Translations under genes and position numbers: made by a program
Shown here: positions 35,635 to 43,722 of the stretch, one piece after another
How positions within the stretch are numbered: the stretch's first letter is position 1
Layout of the letters: each line of letters starts with the position of its first letter
Assembly (NCBI GenBank): GCA_031271025.1
Contig: JAISWQ010000158.1
Span: 1 to 48,521 of the forward strand
Reading direction: 5' to 3'
Length of the DNA: 48,521 bases
Origin: Zoogloeaceae bacterium
Lineage (GTDB): Bacteria; Pseudomonadota; Gammaproteobacteria; Burkholderiales; Rhodocyclaceae
Notes under the pieces: model-generated
Seen by the model: the letters and a program-made list of their open reading frames with translations, nothing else
The model's database searches: none
Told to the model about the DNA's origin: nothing

Positions 35635-36405
35635 TTATGGGCGCGGAAGAGGGGTGCTCAAACACGTGCGTGTAAAATTGCGGCGTCCGTGGCGGATGAC
35701 CCAGCGGGCGGCGGCGGAAAGCGTTGGGGCGGTTTCCCATTCGCTGACCAGGGCCTCTGCCAGCGCGGGCGCTTCCTTGTAGAGATCGTTCAGGTTGTTG
35801 CCGACACTTTTTTGTACAAAGCGGGAAGTATCCTCCTTGAGGGTGCTCAGGATGACGCGCACGGCATTGAAGCGCTCCAGCGCGAGCGTGAGTTTTTTCG
35901 CCCAGGGCAGGCGGATGCGCAGTCCTTCGGAAGCAAGCCGACGCACATGCACGCTGGGATCATGGCTCCATTCGGTCATGATCGCCAGCATGGCGTCGGG
36001 GCGCGTGACGAGCAGGGGGCGCACGGCAAACTCGCCGGTGTGACGGCAGGTGAGGTCACGGATGAAGGCCACAGCGGTGGAAAAATCCTCATTGCCGTGG
36101 TGTTCCGCGTACCGGGCAATCGGCCAGAGCCAGCCGCCGATGGAAAACATGCCGGTCTCGCCGGGAAGTTCCGCGCCCCAGATCTGGCGAAAGGCTGCGG
36201 TTTTGGCGGCGAAATTGCCGGGCAGATGCGCGTTGAGCGCGGCGGCAAGCGTATCCATGCGAGCGAGAAAGGGAAGCGCCGCGAGTTTTCCGTGCAGGGC
36301 TGTCCGAAAATCCGTCGCGGCAAAGTCCGGCGTGACGGCGGCAAGTTTTTCGGCCAGACTGTCGACATAGGCGTCGTCAAACGCATCGCAAAGGCGTTCC
36401 GCCAT
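35635..36405 (-). CDS. AlkC/AlkD-like DNA alkylation repair protein
   Basis: 256-residue all-helical protein with HEAT-like repeats. The segment HDPSVHVRRLASEGLRIRLP and the following FVQKSVGNNLNDLYKEAP and WVIRHG are typical of the AlkC/AlkD glycosylase superfamily, which removes 3-methyladenine and related positively charged bases without flipping them. A cytoplasmic repair role is expected. It sits only 6 bases after mltA. The last 15 residues (RRNFTRTCLSTPLPRP) look unconserved. AlkC is the closer fit by length and motif, but I leave the symbol open. Confidence 0.83.
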   Translation of the reverse strand: MAERLCDAFDDAYVDSLAEKLAAVTPDFAATDFRTALHGKLAALPFLARMDTLAAALNAHLPGNFAAKTAAFRQIWGAELPGETGMFSIGGWLWPIARYAEHHGNEDFSTAVAFIRDLTCRHTGEFAVRPLLVTRPDAMLAIMTEWSHDPSVHVRRLASEGLRIRLPWAKKLTLALERFNAVRVILSTLKEDTSRFVQKSVGNNLNDLYKEAPALAEALVSEWETAPTLSAAARWVIRHGRRNFTRTCLSTPLPRP

Positions 36406-36411
36406 CCTGGT

Positions 36412-37605
36412 TTACCGGATGGGGTAGGCCAGCGGCAGCAGTACCCAGAGGCGGCCTGGCTGCTTCATGCGTCCGGCCTTTTCGCCTGCCGCTTTACCGA
36501 AGCCCCAGAAGAAATCGGCGCGCACGCCGCCCCGAATGGCGCCGCCGGTATCCTGCGCCAGAACGAGACGGTTGAGCGTTTGTCCGGTGGGGCTGGAAAG
36601 CCAGACTGGAGCGCCCAGAGGGATCGCGCGCGGATCGACAGCGATGCTGCGTTCCGGGGTCAGCGGCACGCCCAGCGCGCCGATGGGGCCGGTTTCCGGC
36701 GCGCTGTCGGGCAGCAGGCGGAAAAAGACGTAGCTGGGATTTTCGTTGAGCAGCGCGGAAATTTTTTCGGGATGCGCACGTCCCCAAGCCTGTATGCCCT
36801 GCATGGAAGTGGCGGAAAGGGCGAGTTCGCCGCGTTCGGCGAGCAGCCTTCCGATGGAACGGTAGGGATGACCGTTCTGGTCGGCGTAACCGATACGCAC
36901 CTGTCGCCCATCGGGCAGTTTTATCCGTCCGGAACCCTGAATTTGCAGGAAGAAAAATTCCACCGGGTCGGCAACCCAGAGCAGCGGCGTTTCCGGCCAT
37001 TGATCGGCAGCGAGTTTCTGGTTGATTTCCGCGCGGCTGAAATAGGGCAGTACCTTGCCGCCAACCACGCGCCCGCGCAGGCGGCGGTGTTGCAGGTCGG
37101 CATGGAGGCTGCCGAGTTCGACGGCAAGGAGATCGGCAGGGGGCGGCAATACCGGCACGGCGTTGCGCGTATCGCGCACGAGACTGCCGCGAATGAGCGG
37201 CTCGTAATACCCGGTCATGAGACCTTCGCGCGTGCCGTCGCCTTCCACGACGGCGTAAGGGCGAAAGTTTCGCTCGAAAAAGGCGCGTATCTCCGCTTCG
37301 TCGTCAGCGGAAATCCGGGGCGCGGCGCTGCATGCCGTTTGCCATTCCGCCTTGCCATGCAAGCCGGTACAGGAGGCAAGAAAAGCGTTCCAGGCTTCCG
37401 TGAGGCGATCCGCCTGCCAGCCTGGCAAGTCCGCCCAGTCTGCGCTTTCCAGACGGGGGGGCGCGGCAGCGGGCTGGGGGATTTCGGCACACGGTGATGG
37501 CGGCAATTCCGGCTGTACCGGCGGCTGGACGGAAGTGGCGCAGCCTGCGACAAGGAGCGCGAGCAGGGCGGCAAGCGTGGTAAAAAAGCGGGCGCGTTGA
37601 GGCAT
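36412..37605 (-). CDS. mltA: Membrane-bound lytic murein transglycosylase A
   Basis: Outer-membrane lipoprotein that cleaves the glycan strand of peptidoglycan, leaving 1,6-anhydroMurNAc. The 397-residue product has a lipobox LVAGC with lipidated Cys22, the MltA barrel domain (ALTGYYEP-type segment MTGYYEPLIRGSLV near residue 130), and the C-terminal 3D domain with the catalytic aspartate region AQDTGGAIRG and RADFFWG. The start ATG 37605 gives a proper signal peptide; the longer frame does not. The unit mltA, AlkC-like gene and cytochrome gene runs leftward. Confidence 0.95.
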   Translation of the reverse strand: MPQRARFFTTLAALLALLVAGCATSVQPPVQPELPPSPCAEIPQPAAAPPRLESADWADLPGWQADRLTEAWNAFLASCTGLHGKAEWQTACSAAPRISADDEAEIRAFFERNFRPYAVVEGDGTREGLMTGYYEPLIRGSLVRDTRNAVPVLPPPADLLAVELGSLHADLQHRRLRGRVVGGKVLPYFSRAEINQKLAADQWPETPLLWVADPVEFFFLQIQGSGRIKLPDGRQVRIGYADQNGHPYRSIGRLLAERGELALSATSMQGIQAWGRAHPEKISALLNENPSYVFFRLLPDSAPETGPIGALGVPLTPERSIAVDPRAIPLGAPVWLSSPTGQTLNRLVLAQDTGGAIRGGVRADFFWGFGKAAGEKAGRMKQPGRLWVLLPLAYPIR

Positions 37606-37762
37606 GACGGGAGGGAAGGCAATTGGCGTGCGCGAGAGTATACCCGCAGGGCAGGGGATGCACGTTACAACTACGTCCTCCGGCAATTGGCATGCGACCA
37701 GAAAAAGCGGACAATCTGAAAATTATTCATTCAGGTGGACAGATTCAAAAACTCGTAACGGA

Positions 37763-37838
37763 AGGGTGCAATCCAAAGTGGCGGTTGAAGGTGGTTCGTC
37801 TCCCATTACGAAATTCCCGCCACTTTGAATTGCACCCT
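37763..37838. repeat. 22-bp inverted repeat, 76 bases end to end, MITE-like
   Basis: AGGGTGCAATCCAAAGTGGC plus GG (37763-37784) pairs with the arm at 37817-37838. The two differ at one of 22 positions, and that one is a G-T wobble in RNA. A 32-base loop separates them. There is no T run, so it is not a classic terminator. The shared motif with 2005-2021 suggests ends of a small mobile element. It lies between mltA and trpF, which diverge. Confidence 0.7.
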
Positions 37839-37867
37839 GCGATCAAGCGAGCCTTGACAAATATACT

Positions 37868-38518
37868 ATGACCAGAATTGATGCCATCTGTTCCAGGGCG
37901 GGTATCGCGCCGCGCATCAAGATGTGCGGTTTTACACGCGCTGAGGATGTGGATGCTGCCGTGGCGGTTGGGGCAGACGCGCTGGGGTTTGTCTTCTACC
38001 CGCAAAGCCCACGCCATGTGACAACGGAAGTCGCGGCGCGGCTCGTGCGCCGCCTGCCGCCTTTCGTACTTGCAGTTGGGCTTTTTGTGAATGCAAAGGA
38101 GCGGGAAATCGAGGCGGTACTGGCGTCTGTTCCCCTGAATCTGCTGCAATTTCATGGCGATGAAACGCCGGAGGATTGTGCCCGTTGGCAGTGTCCCTGG
38201 ATACGTGCGGCACGGGTGCGACCGGGACTGGACCTCATCCGCTACGCCGAAGCCTTTTCAGGCGCGCGCGCGCTGCTGTTGGATTCCTTTTCCAAAACAG
38301 CGTATGGCGGTTCAGGAAAATCTTTTGACTGGGCGCTGATTCCCCCGGCCTTGCCCTTGCCGATCATTCTTTCCGGCGGTCTTGACGCCGAAAACGTAGG
38401 GGAGGCAATTCAGCGTGTGCGTCCCGCTGCCGTGGATGTTTCCAGCGGTGTGGAAGCGAAGGGAATCAAGGATGCTGCACGCATGGTGGCCTTTGTGCGG
38501 GCAGTGCGGGCGGTATAG
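37868..38518 (+). CDS. trpF: Phosphoribosylanthranilate isomerase
   Basis: Fourth step of tryptophan synthesis, an Amadori rearrangement in a TIM barrel. The 216-residue product has the general-base cysteine in IKMCGFTRAEDV (Cys20), the ALGFVFYPQSPR segment and the acid aspartate in LLLDSFSKTAYGGSG, plus the phosphate loop ILSGGLDAENV. The annotated ATG gives about 12 residues more than most relatives. TATACT lies directly before it, so a downstream start is possible; none with a ribosome site is obvious. trpB and trpA, frequent neighbours, are not present. Confidence 0.95.
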   Translation: MTRIDAICSRAGIAPRIKMCGFTRAEDVDAAVAVGADALGFVFYPQSPRHVTTEVAARLVRRLPPFVLAVGLFVNAKEREIEAVLASVPLNLLQFHGDETPEDCARWQCPWIRAARVRPGLDLIRYAEAFSGARALLLDSFSKTAYGGSGKSFDWALIPPALPLPIILSGGLDAENVGEAIQRVRPAAVDVSSGVEAKGIKDAARMVAFVRAVRAV

Positions 38519-38553
38519 CGCGGTTTCTTCAGATATTGTGACCAAGGTTGGTT

Positions 38554-38625
38554 CGTCATTGCAAGGCACGGTGTGGCGTGCCTGCCTTGCATGATTGCCT
38601 TGGCGCACCACGCCTCGCTTGTGAC
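38554..38625 (+). repeat. Dispersed GTCATTGC-type repeat, copy 2, paired ends
   Basis: Begins CGTCATTGCAAGGCACG and ends CACGCCTCGCTTGTGAC. The end, read on the minus strand, is another repeat start (GTCACAAGCGAGGCGTGG). So two copies face each other, as in paired REP-type elements, with several internal hairpins (for example GGCACG / CGTGCC). Confidence 0.65.
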
Positions 38626-38891
38626 AAATGTAATGTTGCCATTATTGGTGGGAACAGGGAAAAACCACCTGTGCCGGCTCGGAACTGTCTGGTGAGATGC
38701 AACTGGCGGTGGATGGCAAGATCAATCGTCGCTGGCGGCAAGGGGAAATTGGCCTTGCACAGGGTACTGGGCTTATGGCCCGAATGACCGGAATCCCATC
38801 CTTTTCGGCGCTGCGGAACCAAGGGGGGCAACATGGTGTGATTGCCCTGGGATTTTTCCCTTGTTCCAATATGGAGCACAGTTTCCGGGAC

Positions 38892-38897
38892 TATAAT
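38892..38897 (+). promoter_or_regulatory. Likely -10 box for the cytochrome c5 gene
   Basis: TATAAT 31 bases before the ATG, with a GGGGAA ribosome site in between. The -35 region is not convincing. Confidence 0.45.
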
Positions 38898-38928
38898 CAT
38901 GTTTTCTGTCTTTTCTGGGGAAGCCAGC

Positions 38929-39417
38929 ATGAGCAATCAAAACGATGCATCCAAATCAGTCCTTTATGCCTCGATCGTGTTTGCGGTTTTGGTGATATTG
39001 GCCGTGCTTGTTGCGTTGTTCAGGAGCTATACGGCGGCGGCAGTGGCGGACGATCCGAGTGCCGAGGAGCGGATTCGTCCGGTCGGCGTGTTCATCAAAT
39101 CGGATGTCAAGGCCCCTGAAGCTGTGATTCCTGCCGCCAGCGTGGAGGAGACTGCAGACACAGCAGTACTGCCGAAAGATCCTGCCTCTATCTATGCTTC
39201 TGCTTGCCATATCTGTCATGATACCGGCGTTGCCGGCGCGCCGAAAAAAGGCGACAAGGCCGCTTGGGCGCCACGTATTGCCGCAGGGATGGATGCGCTC
39301 TACCAATCGGCTCTGAACGGCAAGAACGCGATGCCGCCACGTGGCAATACGCCCTCCGGGGTTTCGAATGATGAATTGAAGGCAACCGTGGATTATCTGG
39401 TGGAGCTTTCCAGTTAG
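38929..39417 (+). CDS. Membrane-anchored cytochrome c5-type protein
   Basis: 162 residues: an uncleaved N-terminal membrane helix (about 11-31), a linker rich in Ala, Glu and Val, and a C-terminal class I haem domain. The haem motif is CHICH (Cys93, Cys96, His97) and the likely axial Met135 is in AMPPRG. The domain resembles cytochrome c5 (short, ending TVDYLVELS), a periplasmic electron carrier. A terminator follows. The next gene is a di-haem peroxidase, so this cytochrome is a plausible electron donor to it; that link is inference from position. Confidence 0.88.
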   Translation: MSNQNDASKSVLYASIVFAVLVILAVLVALFRSYTAAAVADDPSAEERIRPVGVFIKSDVKAPEAVIPAASVEETADTAVLPKDPASIYASACHICHDTGVAGAPKKGDKAAWAPRIAAGMDALYQSALNGKNAMPPRGNTPSGVSNDELKATVDYLVELSS

Positions 39418-39460
39418 TTCCACGCGGTTGGCAAGGGGTTGAGGCAAACAGGCGCAAAAG

Positions 39461-39489
39461 CGGTCTCATGCGGATGAGGCCGTTTTGAT
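39461..39489 (+). terminator. Rho-independent terminator after the cytochrome c5 gene
   Basis: CGGTCTCAT (39461-39469), GCGG loop, ATGAGGCCG (39474-39482) with one wobble pair, flanked by AAAAG and TTTTG. It separates the cytochrome from the peroxidase unit. Confidence 0.75.
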
Positions 39490-39576
39490 ACAAACTCACA
39501 GTGTTTCTGTGAAATTGGTTGCGCTTTGTCATGTATGCTAGGATACTTGAAAAGTCCTTTCATCTGGGGGGGTCTC

Positions 39577-40614
39577 ATGTCGGATGGACAACGCAAAAAT
39601 TTTCGGGAAATGTGTTTTTCCTTCCTGCGCAAACCGTGGTCTCTGGCGACACTGGCGAGCATGGGGGGGTTATTGGGCTGGCCCGCCCTGGCCGAGCGTT
39701 TCGCGCTGGAACCTGTGTCTCCCTATCGTCTGATTCGTCCCGACGAGCCGATTCTGCCTATCCTGAAAAACAAGAGTCTGGACTCGCGCAAGGTGGCGCT
39801 GGGGCAGGCGTTGTTTCACGATGTGCGTCTGTCGCATGACAGCACGATCAGTTGCGCCTTTTGTCATGACCTGAAACGCGGCGGGGTGGATCGCCTGCCG
39901 CGTTCCTTTGGCGTGGGGGGGCAGGAAGGCTCGATCAATTCCCCGACAGTCTATAACGCCTCGCTCAATTTTCGTCAGTTCTGGGATGGCCGCGCCGCCA
40001 CGCTGGAAGAGCAGGCCGCGGGGCCTGTGCATAATCCGGTGGAAATGGCCTCTTCCTGGGAAGAGGTCATGCCGCGCCTGAAGAACGATGTCAAACTTGC
40101 CAGTCAATTTGAAGCAATTTACAACGAAGGGCCCGCGCCTTTCGCCATACAGGATGCCATTGCCGAATTCGAGCGTTCGCTGGTAACGCCTTCGCGCATG
40201 GATCGCTGGCTGTTGGGTGAGGACGATGCCCTCAACACCCAGGAACTGAAGGGCTACACCCTGTTCAAGCAGTATGGCTGTGTGGCCTGCCACCAGGGCG
40301 CGAACGTGGGGGGCAACATGTATCAGAAGTTCGGGATCATGCGCGATTACTTCGAAAACCGGGACAAACGCTCCGGTGCGGACATGGGACGTTTCAACGT
40401 CACCGGACGCGAGGAGGACAGGCATGTTTTCAAGGTGCCCACCCTGCGCAATATCACGCTGACCGGCCCCTATTTTCACGATGCTTCCGCCAAATCGCTG
40501 CATGAAGCGGTCTCCCAGATGGGGTATTACCAACTGGGCGTGGAACTGCCGAATGAGGATGTGCAGTCCATCGTGATTTTTCTCTATGCGCTGACCGGGG
40601 ATGAACTGCAATGA
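39577..40614 (+). CDS. Di-haem cytochrome c peroxidase (CcpA/MauG family)
   Basis: Periplasmic enzyme that reduces hydrogen peroxide with electrons from small cytochromes or quinol. The 345-residue product has a signal peptide ending near ALA-E40 and two haem sites, CAFCH (93-97) and CVACH (235-239), with family segments SINSPTVYNASLNFRQFWDG and FKVPTLRNITLTGPYFHDA. I chose ATG 39577, preceded by a run of seven G (39566-39572) as ribosome site; the frame extends to 39526. The stop overlaps the start of the next gene (ATGA). MauG-like maturation enzymes share this fold, but peroxidase is the usual function for this length. Confidence 0.92.
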   Translation: MSDGQRKNFREMCFSFLRKPWSLATLASMGGLLGWPALAERFALEPVSPYRLIRPDEPILPILKNKSLDSRKVALGQALFHDVRLSHDSTISCAFCHDLKRGGVDRLPRSFGVGGQEGSINSPTVYNASLNFRQFWDGRAATLEEQAAGPVHNPVEMASSWEEVMPRLKNDVKLASQFEAIYNEGPAPFAIQDAIAEFERSLVTPSRMDRWLLGEDDALNTQELKGYTLFKQYGCVACHQGANVGGNMYQKFGIMRDYFENRDKRSGADMGRFNVTGREEDRHVFKVPTLRNITLTGPYFHDASAKSLHEAVSQMGYYQLGVELPNEDVQSIVIFLYALTGDELQ

Positions 40615-43505
40615 AAACCGCCCTTTCTTCTTCTCGCCGCTGGCTGGGTGCCGCGCTGCTCGTGCTGCTGGGCGCGGCGCTGGTGGTGCTTTATGTGCTC
40701 AGCAGCCGCATCGGCGATGGCGATCGCATCCAGGTGGAACTGAATTTGCGCCGCATCATCACCCTGGATACGGATATCAATCTGGATGTCCTGCGTCTGC
40801 GTAACCGGCAGTTGCGTCATTACGACACGCTGGCGGAAAACATGCGGCAAATCGAGGCGACGCAGGCCGATTTGCAGGATGCCTTTGTCAAGGTGGGTTT
40901 GCCTTATGCGCTCAAGCGGGCACAGGATGAATGGCAAATCAAGTCGGTGAATCTGGAGGACTTCAAGCGCCAGAATTCGGTGCTGGTGAATTCGCAATAT
41001 CACTTCATCAACCTGACCGGGCAAATCAGCCAGGAATTGCAGAAGCGTCAGACCAATTTTCCGCGGTTTGACGCGATTTCCCGCGAAGTGCTGGTCTTTA
41101 TCAACGAGCAGCAGATGCAAAGCTCCGAAACCTTGCTGGCGAGCCTGCAAAAGCAGGAGGCGGAGACAGCGGGTTGGCCTGCCGAGCTGATGGTGTCGAA
41201 ACGTCTTCTGTCCGCGCACGGACAGCAGATTGTGAATAACCATCCGGCGGTACGGGTGCTGATGCGTCGCATTTCCAACAGCGAGTTTCCCATTCTCCTG
41301 GAGAACGCCTATCAGGAATATCTGGAAGCCTACAACTACAAGCTGACGCAGGCGGAAAACTATCGCCAGGTGATGGCGCTCTTTGCCTTCCTGATGATCG
41401 TCGTCATTGCGCTGGGGATACGGCGGCTGCGCCAGGCCGCTGCGGATCTGGCGCGCAACCACGCGCTCCTGAACAACATTACCGACCATCTTGGGGAAGG
41501 GATTTTGAGCTTCGGTCCCAAGGGTATCCTCAATTTCACCAATCAACGCGCGGCCATATTGCTGGGACAGGATGGCGAAGCCCTGCTGGGGCAAACGGCG
41601 CAGTCCCTGTTTCCCGATGGAAAATCTGTTTTCCTCACGGCGTTGACGGATCAGCGTTCCTTTGAGGGGGAAGGCTGGCTGAAACGCGGCGAGACGACTT
41701 TTCCCGCGTTTTTCCTGGGAGGCCCCCTGCAAACCTCAAAGGAAAACGGCAAGGAGGGCAGCAGCAACGGCTATGTCACCTCTTTCCGCGACATTACCGC
41801 CCAGCGTGAGGCCAGCGCCCGCCTGCGGCTTGCCTCGCGGGTGTTCGACAATCTTTCCGAGGCGATGTCCGTCACCGACAAGAAAGGCGTCATCGAATCG
41901 GTCAACGCGGCGTTTACCACCATTACCGGTTACACCGAACTGGAAGCGCGAGGCTATACGCCGGGGCAACTGCTGGGGTCGGGGCAGCATGACAAGGCGT
42001 TTTATCAGGATATGTGGGAGACACTGCTGCGCGAAGGCAAGTGGCAGGGCGAAATTACCAACCGCAAAAAAAATGGCGAAACTTACGATGCCTGGCTTTC
42101 CATCACCAGCCTTACCGACGAAAACGGCGATCTGTTGCATTACATTGCGCTTTTCTCCGATATTTCCGAGCGCAAGCGCATCGAGGCGCGCATTCACCAT
42201 CTCGCCTACCATGATCCGCTGACCAAACTCGCCAACCGGCTGCAATTCATCGAGCGGCTGGAAAAGCACATGCACGAGTCGCGCCGCAGCAGCAGGCCGC
42301 TCACCATCATGCAACTGGATCTGGATCGCTTCAAATATATCAACGACAGCCTTTCCCATGCGGCGGGCGATGTGCTTCTGAAATCGGTGGCACAGCGTCT
42401 CCTGCGCATGTTGCATGAAGGCGACATTCTGGCGCGGGTTGGCGGGGACGAGTTTTCCCTGCTGCTGCCGGATATCCGTTCGCAGCCGGATGCGGAGGCA
42501 CTGGCCAAGGCGCTGCTGCATGAGTTCGACATTCCCTTCAATCTGCATGGGCGCGAAGTGTTTGTTTCCGCCAGCATTGGCATTGCGCTCTATCCTGTGG
42601 ACGGAGAGGATGCGGAAACCCTCCTGAAAAATGTCGATACGGCGCTCTACAAGGCCAAGGATTCCGGGCGTTCCACCTGGCGCTGCTTCCAGGAGAGCGA
42701 CAACGACAATTCCCTGGATCGGCTGGAACTGGAAACCGATTTGCGCCATTCGGTCGCGCAGAACGAGTTGCGTCTCTACTATCAGCCGCAGATTGACGCC
42801 AGGACAGGTGTGGTTTACGGGGTAGAGGCGCTGGCGCGCTGGCAGCATCCCATACGTGGCCTGTTGCCGCCCAATGTCTTCATCCCGTTGGCGGAAGCGA
42901 GCGGCTACATCGATACCCTGGGAAGCTGGTGCCTGCGCACGGCTTGCCGGCAGTTGGTTGCCTGGCATCAGGAAGGGCTGGACATTCACCGCATGGCCGT
43001 CAATGTTTCCTCCCGCCAGTTGAGCAGTCCGGTGTTTGTGGAAATGGTGCTGAACACGGTGGAAGAAACCGGCATTCCGCCGGAATGTCTGGAACTGGAA
43101 CTGACGGAATCCTCGCTGGTCAGCAATCCAGACCGGGTGTTCGGCATTTTCACCCAGTTGCGCAATCATGGTATTCGCATTGCCATCGACGATTTCGGCA
43201 CGGGCTATTCTTCACTCTCTTACCTCTCGCGCTATCCGGTGGATGTGGTCAAGGTCGACCAGAGTTTTGTCTGCAACATGGGGCATGAAACGAAAAACCG
43301 CTCGGTGACACAGGCCATCGTCCTCATGGCGCACGCAATGGGCATGGAAACCGTCGCCGAAGGGGTGGAAACAGAGGAACAAAGCCTGCGCCTCAAGGAG
43401 TTTGGCTGCGATTTGCTGCAAGGCTATCTCTATTCCCGCCCCGTTGCTCCGGAACAGATTCTGGATCTGCCCTACACAGAAAAACGCAAGATGCCGGCTG
43501 CGTGA
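40611..43505 (+). CDS. Membrane PAS-PAS-GGDEF-EAL c-di-GMP protein
   Basis: 964 residues. Order: membrane helix (about 11-31), a helical periplasmic sensor region (about 35-255), second helix (256-272), two PAS domains (about 285-400 and 410-530), GGDEF (540-700) and EAL (715-955). The cyclase motif is intact, GGDEF at 611-615, and the phosphodiesterase motif is EAL at 739-741, with the supporting ELTESS, DDFGTGYSS, KVDQSF and AEGVET segments. So both activities are possible. The product-inhibition site is missing: HEGD stands where RxxD would be (602-605). It overlaps the peroxidase stop by ATGA, so the two are co-translated and the sensor region may follow periplasmic redox state. Confidence 0.95.
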   Translation: MKTALSSSRRWLGAALLVLLGAALVVLYVLSSRIGDGDRIQVELNLRRIITLDTDINLDVLRLRNRQLRHYDTLAENMRQIEATQADLQDAFVKVGLPYALKRAQDEWQIKSVNLEDFKRQNSVLVNSQYHFINLTGQISQELQKRQTNFPRFDAISREVLVFINEQQMQSSETLLASLQKQEAETAGWPAELMVSKRLLSAHGQQIVNNHPAVRVLMRRISNSEFPILLENAYQEYLEAYNYKLTQAENYRQVMALFAFLMIVVIALGIRRLRQAAADLARNHALLNNITDHLGEGILSFGPKGILNFTNQRAAILLGQDGEALLGQTAQSLFPDGKSVFLTALTDQRSFEGEGWLKRGETTFPAFFLGGPLQTSKENGKEGSSNGYVTSFRDITAQREASARLRLASRVFDNLSEAMSVTDKKGVIESVNAAFTTITGYTELEARGYTPGQLLGSGQHDKAFYQDMWETLLREGKWQGEITNRKKNGETYDAWLSITSLTDENGDLLHYIALFSDISERKRIEARIHHLAYHDPLTKLANRLQFIERLEKHMHESRRSSRPLTIMQLDLDRFKYINDSLSHAAGDVLLKSVAQRLLRMLHEGDILARVGGDEFSLLLPDIRSQPDAEALAKALLHEFDIPFNLHGREVFVSASIGIALYPVDGEDAETLLKNVDTALYKAKDSGRSTWRCFQESDNDNSLDRLELETDLRHSVAQNELRLYYQPQIDARTGVVYGVEALARWQHPIRGLLPPNVFIPLAEASGYIDTLGSWCLRTACRQLVAWHQEGLDIHRMAVNVSSRQLSSPVFVEMVLNTVEETGIPPECLELELTESSLVSNPDRVFGIFTQLRNHGIRIAIDDFGTGYSSLSYLSRYPVDVVKVDQSFVCNMGHETKNRSVTQAIVLMAHAMGMETVAEGVETEEQSLRLKEFGCDLLQGYLYSRPVAPEQILDLPYTEKRKMPAA

Positions 43506-43544
43506 GATAAAAAGCGGGTGTATGAGATCAGATCACGCAGCGGA

Positions 43545-43613
43545 CGGTAATCTGTAGCGCCGCAATGACAAGGTGAAGGAAACGGTCGCGCGTCTGCGTC
43601 CCTCGCTTGTGAC
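43545..43613 (+). repeat. Dispersed GTCATTGC-type repeat, copy 3, degenerate
   Basis: The minus strand gives GTCACAAGCGAGGGACGCAG from one end and TTGTCATTGCGGCGC from the other, so it is a degenerate member of the family at 1922-1975 and 38554-38625. It lies in the 217-base gap before pcm. Confidence 0.5.
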
Positions 43614-43678
43614 AGGGAGCGGAAAACCAATGGACAAAACCTATCGAGACGTGCGCGAAGCGCGCATCCGTACTGGCA

Positions 43679-43684
43679 TATAAT
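43679..43684 (+). promoter_or_regulatory. Likely -10 box for pcm-tolC
   Basis: TATAAT 39 bases before the pcm ATG; a TTGGAG ribosome site follows. No good -35 box. Confidence 0.45.
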
Positions 43685-43722
43685 CCGCACCTTGTCTTTC
43701 TTGTCCCCCATTGGAGAACCCC

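Larger units (their letters stand above)
38519..38928. other. Gene-free region between trpF and the cytochrome c5 gene
   Basis: This 410-base region contains the paired dispersed repeat at 38554-38625 and a TATAAT box at 38892-38897 before the cytochrome gene. Between them (38626-38890) I see no supported gene. Two short frames there lack ribosome sites and protein features. Confidence 0.5.

Noticed and set aside
37854..37859. Perfect TTGACA upstream of trpF as a -35 box
   Set aside because: It is only 8 bases before the ATG, so a matching -10 box would fall inside the gene. No TATAAT-like sequence lies 17 bases downstream.
38548..39119. Rightward short frames in the trpF-cytochrome c5 spacer
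   Set aside because: One begins inside the REP-like repeat and the other runs into the cytochrome gene out of frame. Neither has a ribosome site.
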